This document shows positions 34,776-43,910 of a stretch of 57,792 bases of DNA, in pieces (the first letter of the stretch is position 1; every line of letters starts with the position of its first letter). The notes under the pieces are model-generated. The model had not been told where the DNA came from and searched no databases. It saw nothing but the letters and a program-made list of their open reading frames with translations. The DNA lies in the NCBI RefSeq assembly GCF_005222705.1, contig NZ_STGF01000039.1:1-57792 (forward strand). The letters are read 5' to 3'. This DNA comes from Paenibacillus sp. SY21-1. Lineage in GTDB: Bacteria > Bacillota > Bacilli > Paenibacillales > Paenibacillaceae. The position numbers and the translations under genes were made by a program.

Positions 34776-35735
34776 TCATAATTTTAATCTATAAGTCGCT
34801 TTGTTCTCCAAACCGCGAATAACCGGTGTCCATTCATTGCCTTCCGCAGTTGTCTGAAGCATGTCCTCCACCATCTGGAGCTTTGCATCCATTGCATCAA
34901 TAAAATGAAGAGCTACAGCTTCTGGAAGTTGTGGCTGAACAGGGCTTCCCCATTCACCCAGATTATGATGAGACAGAATCAAATGCTGTAATGCCATGAT
35001 GACGTCCGAATCCAGATCAATACTCAATTTGATTGCTGCTTCTGTAATCCAATTGGCAGCCATACTGATATGTCCTACCAATTTCCCCTGATTACTGTAA
35101 TCAATCACCATACCGTACTCCGATATCATTTCTACCGGTTTGGCAATGTCGTGCAAGATGATACCTGCCTTTATCAAATCTGAATTGAGAAACGGGCGTT
35201 GATGGCAAATAAATTCGCCCAATTCAAGCATTCGAACAATGTGATAAGCCAAACCTCCGTAATAAGCATGGTGGTGAAATTTAGCCGCAGGAGAAGAGTA
35301 CATTTTATCTATTACTTTCTCAAAGCAAAATGTAACAATAGAACGAATTTCGTCATGAGTTATGCTAATGATAGCTCTTTGTATGTCCTGCAGAAGGTCC
35401 TCTACTTCTACAGGAGCAGAACGGACAAAATCTGTAATGGATAATCCGTCCTGCTCAACTGTTTTTCGAATTCGGATCACTTTAGCTTGTAATTTTTCAC
35501 GATATACTTGAACCACACCCTGTACTTTGACGAGGCACATCGGAAAGAATGTTTCTATATCAGTCTTACTCGCGTCCCAATACTTTGCAGATATAGCTCC
35601 ACTGGAGTCAGCAAGCACGAGATCCAAATAATCTTTGGGTACAGAACTACTGGTCTGCTTTGCTTCTACTTCTTTGATCACATAAAACCCGACGAATTCT
35701 TCACCATCTGTTAAGTTTCTAATTAGTGAAGTCAT
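34776..35735 (-). CDS. YhaM-like 3'-to-5' exoribonuclease (OB fold + HD)
   Basis: The 319-residue product matches YhaM: an N-terminal OB-fold (LDLVLADSSGAISAKYWDAS) and an HD domain with FHHHAYYGGLAYHIVRMLEL, GIILHDIAKPVEMISEYG, GKLVGHISMA and HLILSHHNLGEWGSPVQPQ. Length and motif order equal those of B. subtilis YhaM, a 3'-5' exonuclease on RNA and single-stranded DNA. Housekeeping yhaM usually lies elsewhere. Here the ATG overlaps the stop of the pPIWI-RE gene (ATGA), so a dedicated copy works with that system. Confidence 0.85.
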   Translation of the reverse strand: MTSLIRNLTDGEEFVGFYVIKEVEAKQTSSSVPKDYLDLVLADSSGAISAKYWDASKTDIETFFPMCLVKVQGVVQVYREKLQAKVIRIRKTVEQDGLSITDFVRSAPVEVEDLLQDIQRAIISITHDEIRSIVTFCFEKVIDKMYSSPAAKFHHHAYYGGLAYHIVRMLELGEFICHQRPFLNSDLIKAGIILHDIAKPVEMISEYGMVIDYSNQGKLVGHISMAANWITEAAIKLSIDLDSDVIMALQHLILSHHNLGEWGSPVQPQLPEAVALHFIDAMDAKLQMVEDMLQTTAEGNEWTPVIRGLENKATYRLKL

Positions 35736-38209
35736 GATGTCACCTTTACATAATCTTCCTCCGGTTCCTCTTCCACTTCCTCATCAAACTCAGCATCGTA
35801 ATCATAATCCTCCTCGTTACCGGTTATGTATTTCGATAATGAGCTCAGAACACGCATCGTATACGGAAAAATGGTGTGCTTATCATAAGTCAAACCTAAT
35901 CGTCTTAGGTGATCCGCTAGAAGAGCAAGTTCATCTGATTCATTTTCATTCTCAGTTCCTAATGGAATGTATTCCACTGACCGTTGTTGGAGCAATAATT
36001 TGGACGGCGATGAAAACTTGGTTGCATCGTTAGCGATTCCTTTCCATGCACTTGGTCTTCCGCCCACACCGTAATAAATACCTAAAGAGTCCTTAAATAC
36101 CCCTTGTGCTTTAGTATACCTGTTCAATTCTTCATCGATTATGATTCGGTATTGAGGAACATCTTCCGTCGCATTAATACGAATGAACCTTAATCGTGGC
36201 TCATTGGCCAAGCGCTCATTAAGATAAGGAGCTCGATCGAATTTTATTTTGGCATTTCCAATAGCACCCAACCAACTATTTCTTAATTTAGCGTTGACAA
36301 GCACAATTACTTGTCCTGAACTTCGTTCTAGTTCACTGTGGATCTCAGCCGTAATAAATGCCTTAAACACTTCGCTGCTTTTATTTCCACTTCGAGGATT
36401 ATCAAGAAATTTAGATTCATCCATTTTCAGTGCCGCTTCAGACAAAGTCATCCACCTATCATTACCTAACAGCTTAACACTGAGATCCGTGCCGTCTAAT
36501 CTTGAAATAGCAGGCAAATATTTTTTTCCGGATTTTATGACAGATATAGATAACAACGTTCCAGACGCATTGATCTTATTGACGTTATCACTAAATAGAC
36601 CATAATCGTTGAAAAGGTCTAACACGGCATTCAGAATGCGGGATAAATCTCCTTTCTCATCACCTGTTAGTGGGTGAATAAATTGCGATAGTCGCCCTGT
36701 CTTCTTCAATCCTTCTCGGATAGCTTTCTTTGGATCGGCTCCATCTCTCCATTTATCCTTTTCTTCGATTTCTACTAGAGCTAGTACCGAATGGTTAGGT
36801 TGGTCAACTTTGGAAATTCGCTTCACAATTTGATTAATGCGTTTTTCTTTGGCGATCGAGCCATCCTTATATCTATCGATTTCTAGTTCTGATGTAATGA
36901 TGTCTGGATTACAATGAACAAGTTCAACAATGAACTCTTTATCTGAATTTAATCTGAAGACAGAGTCAGAAATCTCATCAAGGATAGTTACGTTCTCAAT
37001 TGATTTTTGCATAGTAGATAGTCCCTTCTTCACTGCATCAAACATCTCAGGAGAACTATAAATTTCGATTGTTAATCGATCTTCCTTAGGAATAACGATT
37101 GGAAAGCGATTGTCATTCATTCCTCTATGAGAAATATCAGGAATAAGTTGAAGTTCTCTTGCGCCACAGTCTGTTAAGAACTCTTTAACCAAGTTATACA
37201 AACCGCTTTTCTCAGGAAGGCCGATTCCCGCTTTCACACTATTTCCAGTGAACAGGTTGTTATTCACGACATAAGCCGTAATTTCTCCATCCCCATTCGA
37301 ATAGAACTTGGGATTCGCAAGCAATGAATCTGAGTCGAATGACTCCCCGTTCAGCACGTCCCAATACAATTCGTCCAATGCGCTCTCCCATGCCGTAAAT
37401 GAAGAGTTCCGGGGACGCCTTTCAAATTTTAATTGGGAAAATGAACGATCTGGGCTCATTACATATGGATTTTGAACGGTTACCAAAACCGAGCAGGAAT
37501 GCCCAGACCTCATATAACACTTGCCATCTTTGATCTGTTCATCGCTCAAATACCTTCTTGTCCCCAAGGAAACCGTTAATATAGCTCGATCGGCATCTCC
37601 CCCACGAGTCTTCAATGCAAATCGAATGACATAAGAAAATGGATCATGACGATGAGATTTTCGAATCGGATTAGAAATGCATTCGTGCTTATCATTAAAG
37701 ATAACATGATAGAATTTTAGTTCTTCACGTAGTTCATCACCTAAATCAAGAAACTTTGATCCTTGGCAGAACTTTACTGCTGCCATGCCGGGAACCCACT
37801 GGTAGTTATCTACGAATTCGTGAACATCACTAAACTTACTGGATTCCCACTCAGGCTCCGAATCTCTTATTTCTTGAGGCAACTCAGAAATTGAATATCC
37901 CTTTAAATGAGCAAACCATCCTAAAGTCAATTGTTTGATATATGGCTCATAAATCGGTTTTGTGGATATTAACCATGGTTTATTTTGTTGTATTACCTTG
38001 TGGTCCAAATAAGCGCTGATTATTTCTGGGAAAATACTTTTTAGCTTTAGCCCTAGTGGCTTAACCTGATACTTGAGCTTGTAGTTATCTCCTGTTTGAT
38101 CAAAATATAATAAGTTTCTCCAACTCTCCGGCATTTTCATATAATAGATCGTTTCGTTATAAAACAGCGTCTCATCAATCTCCAATGCAAACAGTTCCAT
38201 CTTCTTCAT
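35732..38209 (-). CDS. pPIWI-RE family protein (prokaryotic Piwi-like)
   Basis: The 825-residue product fits the pPIWI-RE family: a long N-terminal module (MELFALEIDETLFYNETIYY and later WESALDELYWDVLNG), a central MID-like region, and a C-terminal PIWI/RNase-H-like part with VIVLVNAKLRNSWLG, GVGGRPSAWKGIAND and a closing block (DELALLADHLRRLGLTYDKH, then TIFPYTMRVL). The family was described computationally (Burroughs, Ando and Aravind) with a helicase and an REase as operon partners, exactly as here. It is expected to use nucleic-acid guides or sense R-loops. GGAGGG precedes the ATG at 38209. The extreme C-terminus is a strongly acidic tail. Confidence 0.8.
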   Translation of the reverse strand: MKKMELFALEIDETLFYNETIYYMKMPESWRNLLYFDQTGDNYKLKYQVKPLGLKLKSIFPEIISAYLDHKVIQQNKPWLISTKPIYEPYIKQLTLGWFAHLKGYSISELPQEIRDSEPEWESSKFSDVHEFVDNYQWVPGMAAVKFCQGSKFLDLGDELREELKFYHVIFNDKHECISNPIRKSHRHDPFSYVIRFALKTRGGDADRAILTVSLGTRRYLSDEQIKDGKCYMRSGHSCSVLVTVQNPYVMSPDRSFSQLKFERRPRNSSFTAWESALDELYWDVLNGESFDSDSLLANPKFYSNGDGEITAYVVNNNLFTGNSVKAGIGLPEKSGLYNLVKEFLTDCGARELQLIPDISHRGMNDNRFPIVIPKEDRLTIEIYSSPEMFDAVKKGLSTMQKSIENVTILDEISDSVFRLNSDKEFIVELVHCNPDIITSELEIDRYKDGSIAKEKRINQIVKRISKVDQPNHSVLALVEIEEKDKWRDGADPKKAIREGLKKTGRLSQFIHPLTGDEKGDLSRILNAVLDLFNDYGLFSDNVNKINASGTLLSISVIKSGKKYLPAISRLDGTDLSVKLLGNDRWMTLSEAALKMDESKFLDNPRSGNKSSEVFKAFITAEIHSELERSSGQVIVLVNAKLRNSWLGAIGNAKIKFDRAPYLNERLANEPRLRFIRINATEDVPQYRIIIDEELNRYTKAQGVFKDSLGIYYGVGGRPSAWKGIANDATKFSSPSKLLLQQRSVEYIPLGTENENESDELALLADHLRRLGLTYDKHTIFPYTMRVLSSLSKYITGNEEDYDYDAEFDEEVEEEPEEDYVKVTS

Positions 38210-41200
38210 CGCTATTTCCCTCCATAATGATATTATTTATTCCGTCGATAAATGGTCCGTACAAGCTCACAAACAATGAATCCCTTTTATGCTTCTGCAT
38301 AATCGCTGCCCAACTATCCAACATGGACATCCCTTCTGGTTTACCAGCAGGCTTTGCATTAAACTTTGAATCACAGTAAAATACTCTGGCATCTTTACCG
38401 CCTCGAAGTAACCGTCCAATCATTTGCCAAATCGGAATAAACGTATACCACGCCATAACCTCTCTTTCAGAATCATTGAGAAAAGACCAGTAGTCAGGCT
38501 TTTTATACATCGCTTCGAACTTACCGCTGCTTATTTGGCGTAATTTAGAGACAGCTTTTTCATAATAAATCCCTTGTCCTGTTATTCGTTGTAAATATTG
38601 AGGCAAGTAGGAGTGGAGCGCTTGAACCAAGTAATTCATGTCATTTGGAATAGGATAAGGACGAACGAGGAAAAAGACTGATCCAAACAACGACTCTCCA
38701 TTTTGATCCAGGATATTGTAACCTCTACCTACGGAGAGAAGCGGTACAATCAATACTTCAGCCTTTTCTTTGCGAAAGGACTCTATCATCGTTCTAGGGA
38801 AATGATCCGGTTCATGACTTCGTTCTCTTGATAGAATTTTATACCGACCTTCCCAGCTCTGATCACCACGAAACGCCCTGGCGACTGTGGCAACATCATC
38901 ATACGAATTCACCACTAAGAGTACCCTTCGCGGATTCCCTCTACTACTCCAATATTTCAATTCATAAATAATATCAAATTTGAGTCGTTGAACCATCTCA
39001 TACAAATTACTACTTCTGACCTCTTCATCGCCTATCCCCGAGACTTCCAGAAACTTTTCATGGCGAGCATCAAGTATGGGTTTGAATGTCATTTGAACTT
39101 CCGGAGATGTTCGATCTGCTTTGAGCAACCATTTGGATCCTGTGTTTAGATGATAATGCGCAGATTCAGGTGCATGGCTTGTCCCGGATAGAAAGATAAC
39201 TGCCGGTCCTTGTTTTTGATCAGAGTCTTCATATACACAATGCCAGTCATGCAATAATAACCTGCCAACTCCTGTATACTCGACTAATTTAAACGCTCCT
39301 GTTGTTTCCCCATCCTTCAAATCATATTTATATCCGATCATCGTCCCCGTCATGGCCTCTTTCATGAATGCCTGATAATCTTTCTGCATAGTGAATAACG
39401 GAGAAAAATCTGCTACCATTCCTAGCTTGGCTTGAATCATAGTAAAGGAAGTCAGAATGAACTTGATACATTCTTCCGCCCGGCATAGATAAATGAAAAA
39501 CTCCAATTGTGCATAAAATAAATCTTTATTTACACGCGGCCGAATTTTCCCTTTAAGCAGCTTCTCTGTAATTTGAGTCAGCAGCTTCTGCTTTTCCTCA
39601 TGATTTTCCTTTTCTACTAACTCATCAACAATGCTAGATAACATAGAATCCAAATAAGGCTCATTTGCATAATTCAATAATTGTTTACGAATTTTCGTTT
39701 GCGATTTATCGTCGAAGGAGACTTTCTGGCTTAATGTATCGGCTAGCGCTGCCACCCTAATAAGATTACGACTGATATTCTTACGCAACGTTAGAGAACG
39801 ATCTAACTTTTGATAGATCCTCCAGATCATATGATCCAATTGGCGAAGCTTATCTTTCCACTCCGTCACTACGGGATCACCTGCTAAATGATATCGCCCA
39901 TTCGTTAATTGATTGGATTCGTTAAACAGCCGTTCAAAAATATCCTCTACGCTACCGAATACATTATATTCCGATAAGAAAGTCGCATCGAATTGCTTTT
40001 GGACTTCATCTGCCTCATCCACGAATACGACATCCATAAGGTCATACATTGCTTCATAAATCGTCCTCTCTAAAGGATCAATCATCGCTGGAATTCTTGT
40101 TTTGAGTACACTTGCTGACGTAGCAACCCAAACATCTGCCTCTGCAAGTCGGGAGAAATCCTGGTAGACCCCACATTGATCTGCTAACGGACATTTTACT
40201 GACTTTTTATCTTGCTTAAGCTGAGTACATGGATAACTACTATTTCGTTCGTAATCTTCAGACAAAGCTTTAATGACACAAACATCCGACAAATGCTTTA
40301 GATCTTGATATGCGTTGTTCGTCCAATCGCTAAGCTCGATGATCTCACCGGCATTTGCAAATAAATAATTTTCTTGATGCGTCCTTCTTGATGTCTTTCC
40401 AATGATAGGCACAGCATGTATACCTAACTCGCGCAAAACCTTAATGCGTTCTATAGCTTGGGAAACACTCCCCTCTATGAAACCAATTCGGGCACCATCC
40501 TGCTTCACGAGACGATACGTTTCCATGAGCATGAATGTAGATTTCCCTGCACCCAATGCTCCGCCAATTTGCTGGTTTCCTTTGTAAACAAATTCTGAAT
40601 CCCAATCTATTGACTCGAGCACAACTGAAGTTGCTCTGTTCTCCCAAGAAGAAGATTTGCCGTTCATCTCATCCATTTCTTTGCCCAACGACAGCCCATT
40701 GAATGGTAACTCTAAACTAAGCTTCTTCTTCTCACGGTAAGAAGGTAATAAATGCTTTTCTTTTATTTCTAAAGCTTCAGGGATACTGCCATGAAAGCTG
40801 TGGATAGACCCCCCTCTTATGGTACGTGCATATTCAAATTTCCCTTGCGTTGCAAAAGGAGTTGTGTTGACTTGTCTGGGAATCGGTCTTTTAAGTATCT
40901 GCTCGTAATCGTTCATTCTATTCGTCAGAAATCGCGGAACCTGTTGCTTAGGCTGCCCCTGTTCATCGATATCAAACAATCGAAATTTCATTTCAATAGA
41001 TCGATAAGCTTCAATTCGTCTAGCCAGTATTTTCTTGCTCCTTAACTCAGGAAATAAAATTCTAAGTCGAACTACAATATCATTATGTTCGATAAACTTT
41101 AATATAGGTTCATCATAACCGACCAATAACGACCAACCTTGATCAATGCGAAGCAGCGGGTCAATCAAATGACAGCCCGTCATAAATAGCTCTAGGCTTA

Positions 41201-41288
41201 CAATTGTTGATATGTCGGCTTTGGGCAGTTCTAGCGAGAAAAACTCTTTGTTTAATTCTTCAGTTAAATCCCAATAGGTTTTCCTCAC
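38175..41288 (-). CDS. DinG/XPD-like SF2 helicase of the pPIWI-RE system
   Basis: The 1037-residue product has a P-loop GGALGAGKSTFMLMETYRL (about 235-255), a DEAD-type box VVFVDEADEVQ, a helicase motif VFLSGTSHAP and motif VI IWQMIGRLLRGG near the C-terminus. Between motifs I and II, cysteines in SYPCTQL and VKCPLADQCGVY resemble the Fe-S cluster ligands of XPD/DinG helicases. This is the known helicase partner of pPIWI-RE. The start is a GTG that overlaps the stop of the preceding gene (GTGA), and the end overlaps the pPIWI-RE start by 35 bases, so the order is fixed and coupled. Confidence 0.8.
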   Translation of the reverse strand: MRKTYWDLTEELNKEFFSLELPKADISTIVSLELFMTGCHLIDPLLRIDQGWSLLVGYDEPILKFIEHNDIVVRLRILFPELRSKKILARRIEAYRSIEMKFRLFDIDEQGQPKQQVPRFLTNRMNDYEQILKRPIPRQVNTTPFATQGKFEYARTIRGGSIHSFHGSIPEALEIKEKHLLPSYREKKKLSLELPFNGLSLGKEMDEMNGKSSSWENRATSVVLESIDWDSEFVYKGNQQIGGALGAGKSTFMLMETYRLVKQDGARIGFIEGSVSQAIERIKVLRELGIHAVPIIGKTSRRTHQENYLFANAGEIIELSDWTNNAYQDLKHLSDVCVIKALSEDYERNSSYPCTQLKQDKKSVKCPLADQCGVYQDFSRLAEADVWVATSASVLKTRIPAMIDPLERTIYEAMYDLMDVVFVDEADEVQKQFDATFLSEYNVFGSVEDIFERLFNESNQLTNGRYHLAGDPVVTEWKDKLRQLDHMIWRIYQKLDRSLTLRKNISRNLIRVAALADTLSQKVSFDDKSQTKIRKQLLNYANEPYLDSMLSSIVDELVEKENHEEKQKLLTQITEKLLKGKIRPRVNKDLFYAQLEFFIYLCRAEECIKFILTSFTMIQAKLGMVADFSPLFTMQKDYQAFMKEAMTGTMIGYKYDLKDGETTGAFKLVEYTGVGRLLLHDWHCVYEDSDQKQGPAVIFLSGTSHAPESAHYHLNTGSKWLLKADRTSPEVQMTFKPILDARHEKFLEVSGIGDEEVRSSNLYEMVQRLKFDIIYELKYWSSRGNPRRVLLVVNSYDDVATVARAFRGDQSWEGRYKILSRERSHEPDHFPRTMIESFRKEKAEVLIVPLLSVGRGYNILDQNGESLFGSVFFLVRPYPIPNDMNYLVQALHSYLPQYLQRITGQGIYYEKAVSKLRQISSGKFEAMYKKPDYWSFLNDSEREVMAWYTFIPIWQMIGRLLRGGKDARVFYCDSKFNAKPAGKPEGMSMLDSWAAIMQKHKRDSLFVSLYGPFIDGINNIIMEGNSDEEDGTVCIGD

Positions 41289-42352
41289 CAGAGCACCCTC
41301 TTCAACGTTTTTTCCAATTCATTCTCCATAATAATTTTTATGAGTTTCCGTCTGTCTTCTTTTAAAAGTGTTGATGCTCTCATACCGTAAGATGGATATA
41401 GATCATTTCGATATTTGGGGATAACAACGTACACCTGTTGACCATACTTCTCCAAATACGATAATGATTTTTGATTAAAGAAATTCGCCAGCGTTCTTGG
41501 ATCCTTGAAGTCTTTGACGTCCAAAGATATTTTACTTTCAATGTCATTATGTGAAATTGCAAGATCATACTCATCAATACTAGGATATAATTCTACGCCA
41601 TACCCTTTCCGTCTTAACCATTCGGCAATTTTCATTTCTGAAATCCCAGGTAACAACACGTACCTCTGTATACCGGGAACCATCCGAAATACTCGTTGAT
41701 CTTTATAGTTGAACAAATCGAATTTCTCGAAATCAGCTAATGAGCGACAGATATTTTCTTTATTGCAGCGCCATCGATCATGCTTATATGTTAATGTCCA
41801 TCCACAATGCGGGCATTTACGATAGTTATCTATCTGTAGAGTTACCTCTTCATAACACTGACGAACTAACACGCTTAATTCGCGGTCACGAATGGACTCA
41901 GCAAATTGCGCAAGTTGCAGCGCAGACAACACTGCATGCTGAGGCATGGACAGAAATGTGCGTATTTGGGTATATTCTGCTTGCAGATTCCGGTTTTCAT
42001 CTCTGCAGAACTGCAAAATAGCCAACATGTTTTTCTGTTGCGCTTCATCAGGGGATATATAAGTAGTAATGAAATCCTCTGCATCAGGTGTTATTCCAAT
42101 AAACTCTTCAATAATTGAGGATTCGCCAGGATAATACTCAGTAAGCCCTTGAATCCCCCATTCAGAAGAGGGTTGATGCAAAACATGAAGAAACCGATGC
42201 AGATCCACAGGAATCTCAGCACCTGACCCTGCGGCTTCTTGTATAAACATAAGCATGCCCCTGTGAAGCTCTGCCGGGATATGATCATAGTTTTTTGTCC
42301 AATGTTGTAATCCGGTGATAAGGTAATAAAGCATATCTTGAAGTCTATTCAA
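41285..42352 (-). CDS. PD-(D/E)XK-type protein of the pPIWI-RE system
   Basis: The start is a TTG at 42352 behind AAGGAG. The 355-residue product contains a zinc ribbon (C180-x2-C183 in RKCPHCGWTL, then C196 and C202) and a C-terminal restriction-endonuclease-like core: YGVELYPSIDEYDLAISHND (D263) and KISLDVKDFKDP (D278-x-K280). This matches the REase component that accompanies pPIWI-RE genes. It is the first gene of the operon and so probably a core nuclease. The helicase gene overlaps its end by four bases. Confidence 0.75.
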   Translation of the reverse strand: MNRLQDMLYYLITGLQHWTKNYDHIPAELHRGMLMFIQEAAGSGAEIPVDLHRFLHVLHQPSSEWGIQGLTEYYPGESSIIEEFIGITPDAEDFITTYISPDEAQQKNMLAILQFCRDENRNLQAEYTQIRTFLSMPQHAVLSALQLAQFAESIRDRELSVLVRQCYEEVTLQIDNYRKCPHCGWTLTYKHDRWRCNKENICRSLADFEKFDLFNYKDQRVFRMVPGIQRYVLLPGISEMKIAEWLRRKGYGVELYPSIDEYDLAISHNDIESKISLDVKDFKDPRTLANFFNQKSLSYLEKYGQQVYVVIPKYRNDLYPSYGMRASTLLKEDRRKLIKIIMENELEKTLKRVLW

Positions 42353-42384
42353 CGAAACACGCTCCTTAAAGGTACTTAACCATA

Positions 42385-42390
42385 ATTATG
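42385..42390 (-). promoter_or_regulatory. -10-like hexamer of the pPIWI-RE operon
   Basis: CATAAT on the minus strand lies 32 bases before the TTG start of the first gene and 27 bases downstream of the LexA-like box. The hexamer and the layout shared with three other operons are the only support. Confidence 0.35.
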
Positions 42391-42417
42391 ACATGATCAT
42401 TTGACTTCTACTTGTCA

Positions 42418-42432
42418 CCGAATGTTTGTTCC
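42418..42432 (-). promoter_or_regulatory. LexA(DinR)-box-like site of the pPIWI-RE operon
   Basis: On the minus strand the bases read GGAACAAACATTCGG, followed by TGACA. The core GAAC-N4-ATTC deviates at one base from the LexA consensus. It lies 66 bases upstream of the first gene. Confidence 0.5.
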
Positions 42433-42442
42433 TATACAAAAA

Positions 42443-42466
42443 CGAACCTCAAATAATTGAAGTTCG
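42443..42466 (-). terminator. Intrinsic terminator after McrC
   Basis: A 10-bp stem with one mismatch (42443-42452 with 42457-42466) is followed on the minus strand by TTTTTG. It separates the McrBC transcript from the pPIWI-RE promoter just beyond. Confidence 0.7.
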
Positions 42467-42483
42467 CCATGGTGTGGTTTCTA

Positions 42484-42621
42484 TTATAATGTCCCGCGTT
42501 TCATAGCACGCTTGAAATGATGAAAAACCTCGTTAGGATACTTGTTTAATGCACTCATGAGTACAGTGCAGAAGCCTACAAGAATAGCGGGGCCTTCACT
42601 GTTGTAACTGCGCCATCCACG
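42484..42621 (-). pseudogene. Short frameshifted coding remnant
   Basis: Between McrC and its terminator the minus strand has 46 sense codons (RGWRSYNSEGPAILVGFCTV, then LMSALNKYPNEVFHHFKRAM and KRGTL-stop). An ATG at 42626 in another frame reads MTWMAQLQQ-stop; dropping one A after MTW would join the two. So a small gene with a +1 frameshift is likely. I do not recognise the product. It sits in the McrBC transcript, 18 bases after mcrC. Confidence 0.4.
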
Positions 42622-42638
42622 TCATGACTCAGTATTTT

Positions 42639-43910
42639 CTAAAAAATTGCATTAATCACCGCTTGAATGATCTCTCTTTTCGCAGAAGATAAATCTTCTT
42701 GAGAAATGTCAATATGAAAAGCACTGATATAGATGTTTTCAGCTCCATTCTGAATGACATAAGTAGCCAGCGGATTATTCAATTCTTTATTGCTACGAAA
42801 CATAGGATAAACCAGATACAGCCGATTGCATTGATATCTCACTGCATAAGCCAGCATTTGATAAACATCCGACTCGGATAAATCAACCTTTGAATCGCTC
42901 ACTGGATTTTTATATTTAGCATCCACGATGATTTGAATATTGAATCCTGACTGAATAGTTATATCTGGCTTTAACAAAAACACATTATTCTGTGCATCCA
43001 AGTAACGTTGTGGTCTCTGGTAATTTACTTCCATTCCTTCAGACGATAGATCCTCTTGAAGCCACTGATACAGGGAATATTCAAATAACTGATTTAACGG
43101 AACAAGGAATGTAAAAGTACGTTCATCCCCTGCATGCACACCTGGCTGCCTGTTATGATAGAACATCCTTGCAAGCTCGAATACAGGACGATAAGACGCA
43201 TTCAATCGATTGAACCGAACTTGACGAAACAATGTCTCACTTAATCGAACAACTGATATATCCTCAAGCATCATAGCCGCAATGCTTAAGTTCTTCTTAT
43301 TTTCTTCGCTCTTAGTTAATGTGCGAAGAGAAAGCATGGTCATTTTAAATATCTGGTTCAGTACGTTGTTTTCCGTAAACTCCTGATAACCGACATAATG
43401 CTTGTGTTTAAACACACCATTCCGTAGCAGCTGTTGTTGGAATAAAATTCTGCCTTTGACCGTGACCATATTTTCTTCTTGTTCTTCGTACTGCCGATGG
43501 ATTTGCTTATTGAATAAGTCCAAGAACTTCGATACAAATAAGTTAATAAAGATCTCTAGCAAATCTCCGTTCATCGCCGCAATTTGTTGCGGATTCGGAA
43601 TATCTTTGACCGCGAGAAATCCGCTGGATGCCAGCAAACGAAACAGCATGCTAACCGATAGGAACTTCTCTTCTTCGACATCCTCTACGGACACGGCATC
43701 TTCAAATAATTTAGGCAGAATTTGAATTTGAAGTGATGGTGTCGCGATAAATCCAACATACTTACGCAGGAGCAGTCGATCATCTGCTTTGAGCATGAGA
43801 TTTTGCTTTCCCCATAACGGTTCTAGCGATAATAATTCTTTTTTCTGAACATCCGTTAATTGTTGTTGGGAGTACCTATCCTCAAAGACTGTCAGGATTT
43901 TCTTGATCAT
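42639..43910 (-). CDS. mcrC: McrC-like subunit of an McrBC restriction system
   Basis: The 423-residue product has the McrC layout: an N-terminal beta domain (LLLRKYVGFIATPSLQIQIL, then PKLFED) and a C-terminal PD-(D/E)XK nuclease with LLKPDITIQSG and IIVDAKYKNPVSDS, the D...D-x-K catalytic motif. McrC is the endonuclease that McrB recruits to cut DNA carrying modified cytosine. The ATG overlaps the mcrB stop (43907-43910), the usual mcrBC coupling. Length is typical. The specificity would come from the McrB partner. Confidence 0.85.
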   Translation of the reverse strand: MIKKILTVFEDRYSQQQLTDVQKKELLSLEPLWGKQNLMLKADDRLLLRKYVGFIATPSLQIQILPKLFEDAVSVEDVEEEKFLSVSMLFRLLASSGFLAVKDIPNPQQIAAMNGDLLEIFINLFVSKFLDLFNKQIHRQYEEQEENMVTVKGRILFQQQLLRNGVFKHKHYVGYQEFTENNVLNQIFKMTMLSLRTLTKSEENKKNLSIAAMMLEDISVVRLSETLFRQVRFNRLNASYRPVFELARMFYHNRQPGVHAGDERTFTFLVPLNQLFEYSLYQWLQEDLSSEGMEVNYQRPQRYLDAQNNVFLLKPDITIQSGFNIQIIVDAKYKNPVSDSKVDLSESDVYQMLAYAVRYQCNRLYLVYPMFRSNKELNNPLATYVIQNGAENIYISAFHIDISQEDLSSAKREIIQAVINAIF

